Shown here: piece after piece, positions 60,427 through 64,000 of the stretch
Layout of the letters: each line of letters opens with the position of its first letter
Numbering within the stretch: the first letter of the stretch is position 1
DNA from: Marinilactibacillus piezotolerans
Lineage (GTDB): Bacteria > Bacillota > Bacilli > Lactobacillales > Carnobacteriaceae_A
Reading direction: 5' to 3'
DNA: 64,000 bases
Assembly: GCF_900169305.1 (NCBI RefSeq)
Contig: NZ_FWDP01000004.1
Coordinates: 620,001 to 684,000 of the forward strand
Program-made: the position numbers and the translations under genes
The notes under the pieces: generated by a model
Told to the model about the DNA's origin: nothing
What the model saw: the letters and a program-made list of their open reading frames with translations, nothing else
The model's database searches: none

Positions 60427-63102
60427 TTATTTTGCTATCTTCATACGGATCAGTTTATCAATTTCTGCAATCACTAAAACAATGGCACCTACTCCTGTTG
60501 CAATTGCCCATTCTGTGAAATTAATAGATTCTGTATAGAAAAACCTTTGGAAGAACGGAACATACGTCAGCATTAACTGCAAGACAATCATAACTCCTAT
60601 TATCATGAAAGCTTTCTTATTGGTAAAGAATTCTTTTGAAAATGCTAATGCATGTGTTCGAATATTAAACAAATAGAAGATTTTACTGATAACAATGATA
60701 TTGACGACCATCGTACTGGCAGTTGCTTGATTGGCACCTGCAGCGATCAGCCATTCATATGCTATTAAACTGAATCCAGCCATTAATATTGAAACGTACG
60801 CCATTTGGAAGGCGTCATGTTTTCCAATAAGCGAGTCTGTTGTATCTCTAGGTTTTCTATCCATTAGACCGGGCTCAGCAGGTTCGAAGATAAAGGCAAA
60901 TTGAATCGTAATTGCCGATACCATATTGATCCAAAGCATCTGTGTTGCTTGCAGAGGGAGATCTCTTTGTGCAAGCAAGGTGAACGCAATGATCAGTCCT
61001 TCAGCAAACGAAGTTGGTAAAAGATAGAGGATACTTTTCTTGATATTATCAAATATCCTGCGTCCTTCTTCAATAGCCACAGACATCGTAGAAAAATCAT
61101 CATCTGTTAATACCATATCTGCAGAGTCTTTTGATACATCGGTCCCTTTAAGACCCATTGCCACTCCTATATCAGCCTTTTTCAACGCCGGTGCGTCATT
61201 TACTCCATCACCTGTCATAGCAGTTGTTTTACCACTTTTCTGGAACGCTTCTATAATCTGCAATTTATTTTGAGGTGTTGTTCTAGCGAATACTTGATAC
61301 TCATTGACATGTTCTTGTAATTCTTTATCCGATAATTCGTCTAGTTCTACACCGGTAATCGTTTTGATCTCTTCAGCCAATCCCAATGCTTCCGCAATGG
61401 CTTTAGCTGTAGTAGGATGATCACCAGTGATCATTTTCACTTCAACGCCTGCTTTTCGCATGACTTTAATTGATTCAATTACTTCTTCTCTTGGCGGATC
61501 AATAATTCCGACGACTCCTAAAAACTGAAGACCTTTCCTCAGATCTTCATGTTCAAGATCCTCTTTGTTAATATCTGCGTTTATTGCACCAACTGCGATT
61601 ACCCTCTTACCTTGAGAAGAAAGAGCAACTACCTTGTCTCTCCAGAACGTTCTATCAAAGTCGCTGTTTGTTTCTTCTGCCAGATCGAACAGCTTGTCAG
61701 GAGAACCTTTAATAAATATCTGTTTTTCATTGTTGTCTTTATTTTCTGAAAGTGTTGCTATATAGCGATACTCTGAATCAAAAGGAATTTTACTGATTTC
61801 TTGGTATGGAGACTCAGCATCTTGGAAAGCTTTTCTATACAAAGTTAAAAATGCGCCATCCGTTGGTTCTCCATTAATCGACCAATGTCCCTCTTCTTTA
61901 ACAAGCTCTGTTTCGTTTGCTTCAAATCCGGCAATGATTAGCTTTTCTAAATCGGCATCTTCATTCACGTTAACTGACTGATCATTCTTCTTTAATTCTC
62001 CATCAGGAGCGTAGCCGATACCGGTTATTTTATATTCTCCATGTGAGGTAATAACATCTTGAGCGGTCATCTCATTTTTTGTCAGAGTCCCTGTTTTATC
62101 TGTCGCTATGATATCTACAGATCCTAATGTTTCAACTGAAGGCAGCGTCTTAACAATTGTATGTTTGTTTTTTGCCATATCACTAACACCCATCGCTAAT
62201 ACAACAGATGTAGTAGCCGGAAGACCCTCAGGTACAGACCCAACTATCATCGTTACCACAGCTAATGATAAAGCTGATAGTGAATATACACCGCTTAACA
62301 GACCGTAAATGAATAAGACAACTGCTACGCCCATAATGACATAAGAAATCGTTTTTCCTAAATGATCGATCACTTTTACTAATGGAGTCTTTTTATCTTC
62401 TTGATCGCTGACAGCTGTACTGATTTTACCGATTTCAGTTTCTTCTGCAGTAGCGACTACTACTCCTGTTCCCGTTCCATTTGTGACTGAAGTAGAGGCA
62501 AATCCCATATTGATTTGATCTCCTAAACCGACTTTTTCTTCAATTGAGTCGGAAGTCTTTTCAATAGAATCTGCTTCCCCTGTCAAAGATGACTCTTGTA
62601 TCTTTAATCGATCTGAATCAACGATTCTTACATCGGCCGGGATATTGTCTCCCGCTTCTAGATAGACAAGATCGCCTTTTACCACATTAATAGCCTCTAT
62701 GTCTTTTCGCTGATCATCTCGAATGACAGTAGCATGAGCAGAGAGCATATCTTTTATTTTCTCTAATGCATCAGAAGCATTAACTTCCTGATAATAACCA
62801 ATCAATGTATTAGCAACAATTACCAGTCCAATGACAACAGCATCTGAATAGTGACCTAAGATGACAGTTAATATTGCCGCAACAATCAGTATATAAATCA
62901 CTACATTATTAATCTGCCTGATTAGAATGGTCCACTTTGATGTCTTTTCTTGTTCTAGTTGATTCAATCCATCCTTTTGGAGTCTTTTATCCGCTTCTTC
63001 ACCAGATAAACCTTCCGTTAAATCAACATTGAATTGCTCAGAGAGCTCTTCGCTGCTCCTCTGGTAATATGGAGATTCTTTTGTTCCTTCTTTATTTTTC
63101 AT
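60427..63102 (-). CDS. P-type cation-transporting ATPase
   Basis: A membrane ion pump of 891 residues in the P2 (Ca2+/Na+ pump-like) group. An N-terminal cation-ATPase domain (1-80) precedes two membrane segments; the actuator has SSLTGEADSIEK. Segment 4 holds VGSVPEGLPATTS, then comes the phosphorylation site DKTGTLTKNE (about 336), MITGDHPTTA, TGDGVNDAPALKKADIG, and six C-terminal segments. In segment 6 the usual NxxTD of Ca2+ pumps reads NMVSAITIQ, so the ion cannot be named with confidence. The ATG follows AGGAA. Single gene with a leader of about 250 bases. Confidence 0.9.
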   Translation of the reverse strand: MKNKEGTKESPYYQRSSEELSEQFNVDLTEGLSGEEADKRLQKDGLNQLEQEKTSKWTILIRQINNVVIYILIVAAILTVILGHYSDAVVIGLVIVANTLIGYYQEVNASDALEKIKDMLSAHATVIRDDQRKDIEAINVVKGDLVYLEAGDNIPADVRIVDSDRLKIQESSLTGEADSIEKTSDSIEEKVGLGDQINMGFASTSVTNGTGTGVVVATAEETEIGKISTAVSDQEDKKTPLVKVIDHLGKTISYVIMGVAVVLFIYGLLSGVYSLSALSLAVVTMIVGSVPEGLPATTSVVLAMGVSDMAKNKHTIVKTLPSVETLGSVDIIATDKTGTLTKNEMTAQDVITSHGEYKITGIGYAPDGELKKNDQSVNVNEDADLEKLIIAGFEANETELVKEEGHWSINGEPTDGAFLTLYRKAFQDAESPYQEISKIPFDSEYRYIATLSENKDNNEKQIFIKGSPDKLFDLAEETNSDFDRTFWRDKVVALSSQGKRVIAVGAINADINKEDLEHEDLRKGLQFLGVVGIIDPPREEVIESIKVMRKAGVEVKMITGDHPTTAKAIAEALGLAEEIKTITGVELDELSDKELQEHVNEYQVFARTTPQNKLQIIEAFQKSGKTTAMTGDGVNDAPALKKADIGVAMGLKGTDVSKDSADMVLTDDDFSTMSVAIEEGRRIFDNIKKSILYLLPTSFAEGLIIAFTLLAQRDLPLQATQMLWINMVSAITIQFAFIFEPAEPGLMDRKPRDTTDSLIGKHDAFQMAYVSILMAGFSLIAYEWLIAAGANQATASTMVVNIIVISKIFYLFNIRTHALAFSKEFFTNKKAFMIIGVMIVLQLMLTYVPFFQRFFYTESINFTEWAIATGVGAIVLVIAEIDKLIRMKIAK

Positions 63103-63359
63103 AAGTGTTCCTACTTTCTATTCTTATAGGATAAATAATAGTCTTAATATCTATCATAAGGAAATAAAGGAACCATTTCAAAATATAAACTCTGCTGCTT
63201 TTAAATAGAAGTTTTTAACTGGGTAAACATTTTTTGATTTCGATGATTTTAAATCAAAGCCTACTATCAATGAAAGAAGATCTGTCCAGCACTTTTTTAA
63301 TTTATCTTTTACATATTACACTTACCACTATTGATAAGACTAATACGTCTAAAATCATT

Positions 63360-64000
63360 TTACTGCATTACGTTTACGAACTTTTCGGTAATTAATTGAG
63401 GTCTCGTAATAGCACTTCCGACGACTACTGCATGAACACCCAATTCAAGGCATCGTTTTGCTTTTTCAGGTGTGTCGATATGCCCTTCTGCAATAACAGG
63501 AGTAGAGACAGCAGCTAAAATCTGCTTCATCTGCTCAAAGTCCTGATCAGCGATGTTCATCCCTTTCGATTTTTCTGTATAGCCCATTAGCGTAGTGGAA
63601 AGAAGATCAAATCCTAGTTTTTCAGCATTGATCACTTCATCAATTGTTGAAGCATCTGCCATCAAAAGTACATCTGGATACTTGTCACGAACGTTTTTTA
63701 TAAATGACGCAAGCGTCTGTCCTTCTGGTCTTGTTTGGTCGGTCGCATCCAACGCGATAATGTCGCACCCGACTTCCATTAATTCATCGACTTCTTTCAT
63801 CGTTGCTGTGATATAGACCTTTGAACCTGCATAATCTCTTTTGACGATTCCTATGATCGGTAAAGCAGTCTGTTGTTTGATTTCTGCAATATCTTCCTTT
63901 GTGTTGGCACGAATCCCAATGGCCCCGCCCTGTTCAGCAGCGATCGCCATACGTCCCATAATAAATGAACTGTGCAGCGGCTCATCTGGAAGAGCTTGGC
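63360..64000 (-). CDS. nanE: N-acetylmannosamine-6-phosphate 2-epimerase (5' end outside window)
   Basis: Converts N-acetylmannosamine 6-phosphate to N-acetylglucosamine 6-phosphate in sialic acid use. The frame is open to the window edge: upstream of the first internal Met it reads QALPDEPLHSSFI, the conserved N-terminal block, so the gene is not truncated but cut by the window. Further blocks are GAIGIRANT, PIIGIVKRDY, the active-site DIIALDATDQTRP, LLMADASTIDE, DLLSTTLMGYT, VIAEGHIDTPEKA and HAVVVGSAITRP. A TIM barrel of about 230 residues. Other nan genes are expected beyond the right edge. Confidence 0.95.
   Translation of the reverse strand, partial: QALPDEPLHSSFIMGRMAIAAEQGGAIGIRANTKEDIAEIKQQTALPIIGIVKRDYAGSKVYITATMKEVDELMEVGCDIIALDATDQTRPEGQTLASFIKNVRDKYPDVLLMADASTIDEVINAEKLGFDLLSTTLMGYTEKSKGMNIADQDFEQMKQILAAVSTPVIAEGHIDTPEKAKRCLELGVHAVVVGSAITRPQLITEKFVNVMQ

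Noticed and set aside
63232-63258. The inverted pair TTTGATTT/AAATCAAA considered as a terminator near nanE.
   Set aside because: It has no T run in either direction and lies on the upstream side of the P-type ATPase gene; at most an operator, so only mentioned with that gene.
63360-63959. The nanE frame seems to start at an internal ATG at 63959.
   Set aside because: The 41 bases to the window edge stay open in frame and encode the conserved N-terminal block of NanE, so the gene continues outside.

Overview
The window reads as chromosomal DNA of a low-GC Gram-positive bacterium of the Lactobacillales. This rests on the strong AGGAGG-type ribosome binding sites with ATG/GTG/TTG starts, many intrinsic terminators, CcpA-type cre sites, several complete sugar PTS permeases and LicT/BglG antiterminators. 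A member of the Carnobacteriaceae (Marinilactibacillus, Alkalibacterium or Carnobacterium-like) would fit, but that is an inference from gene content. No rRNA, tRNA, CRISPR array, transposase or phage gene is visible. Both ends cut a gene: miaA on the left, nanE on the right.

Layout. 0-5 kb: miaA (partial), a GRAM-like small protein, a SWIM/SNF2 helicase, a pentapeptide-repeat protein and a probable gene remnant. 5.5-10 kb: the xylose catabolic locus, xylB and xylA on the minus strand with separate promoters and XylR operators, and divergent xylR. 10.1-14 kb: an alpha-glucoside (maltose-type) PTS IIBC plus a GH4 6-phospho-alpha-glucosidase, convergent with an RpiR-family regulator. 14-18 kb: single genes (DUF72, VanZ-like, M29-like aminopeptidase, MDR oxidoreductase). 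17.9-35.7 kb, all on the minus strand: an OmpR/EnvZ-type two-component system with an ABC-2 exporter, a sugar ABC importer without its own ATPase, a PadR/membrane-protein pair, a TetR-controlled ABC exporter, and a five-gene set in the same order as the linearmycin resistance system LnrJKLMN.

36-57 kb holds three beta-glucoside PTS modules: licT-bglP on the plus strand with two RAT antiterminator elements; bglP-GH1-licT on the minus strand with promoter, cre site, RAT and terminator all readable; and a third bglP-GH1 pair without an adjacent antiterminator. Between and after them lie NAD(P)H oxidoreductases (OYE-type flavoenzyme, three SDRs, two aldo-keto reductases, glycerol dehydrogenase, ferredoxin-reductase-like protein), a DUF4153 membrane protein and a GT2-GtrA fusion. 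60-64 kb: a P-type cation ATPase and the 5'-truncated nanE.

Together the genes describe a plant-material or food-associated sugar scavenger (xylose, alpha- and beta-glucosides, an oligosaccharide, amino sugars) under CcpA control, combined with three exporters of the antimicrobial-peptide/antibiotic-response type. I found no clear new defence or mobile system. The most interesting items are regulatory: a RAT element without terminator but with an RBS hairpin before the first licT, and a TetR promoter whose paired operators also form a terminator-like hairpin for the upstream lnr operon. Three decayed gene ends are also present, including an AraC-family tail near 60.2 kb.
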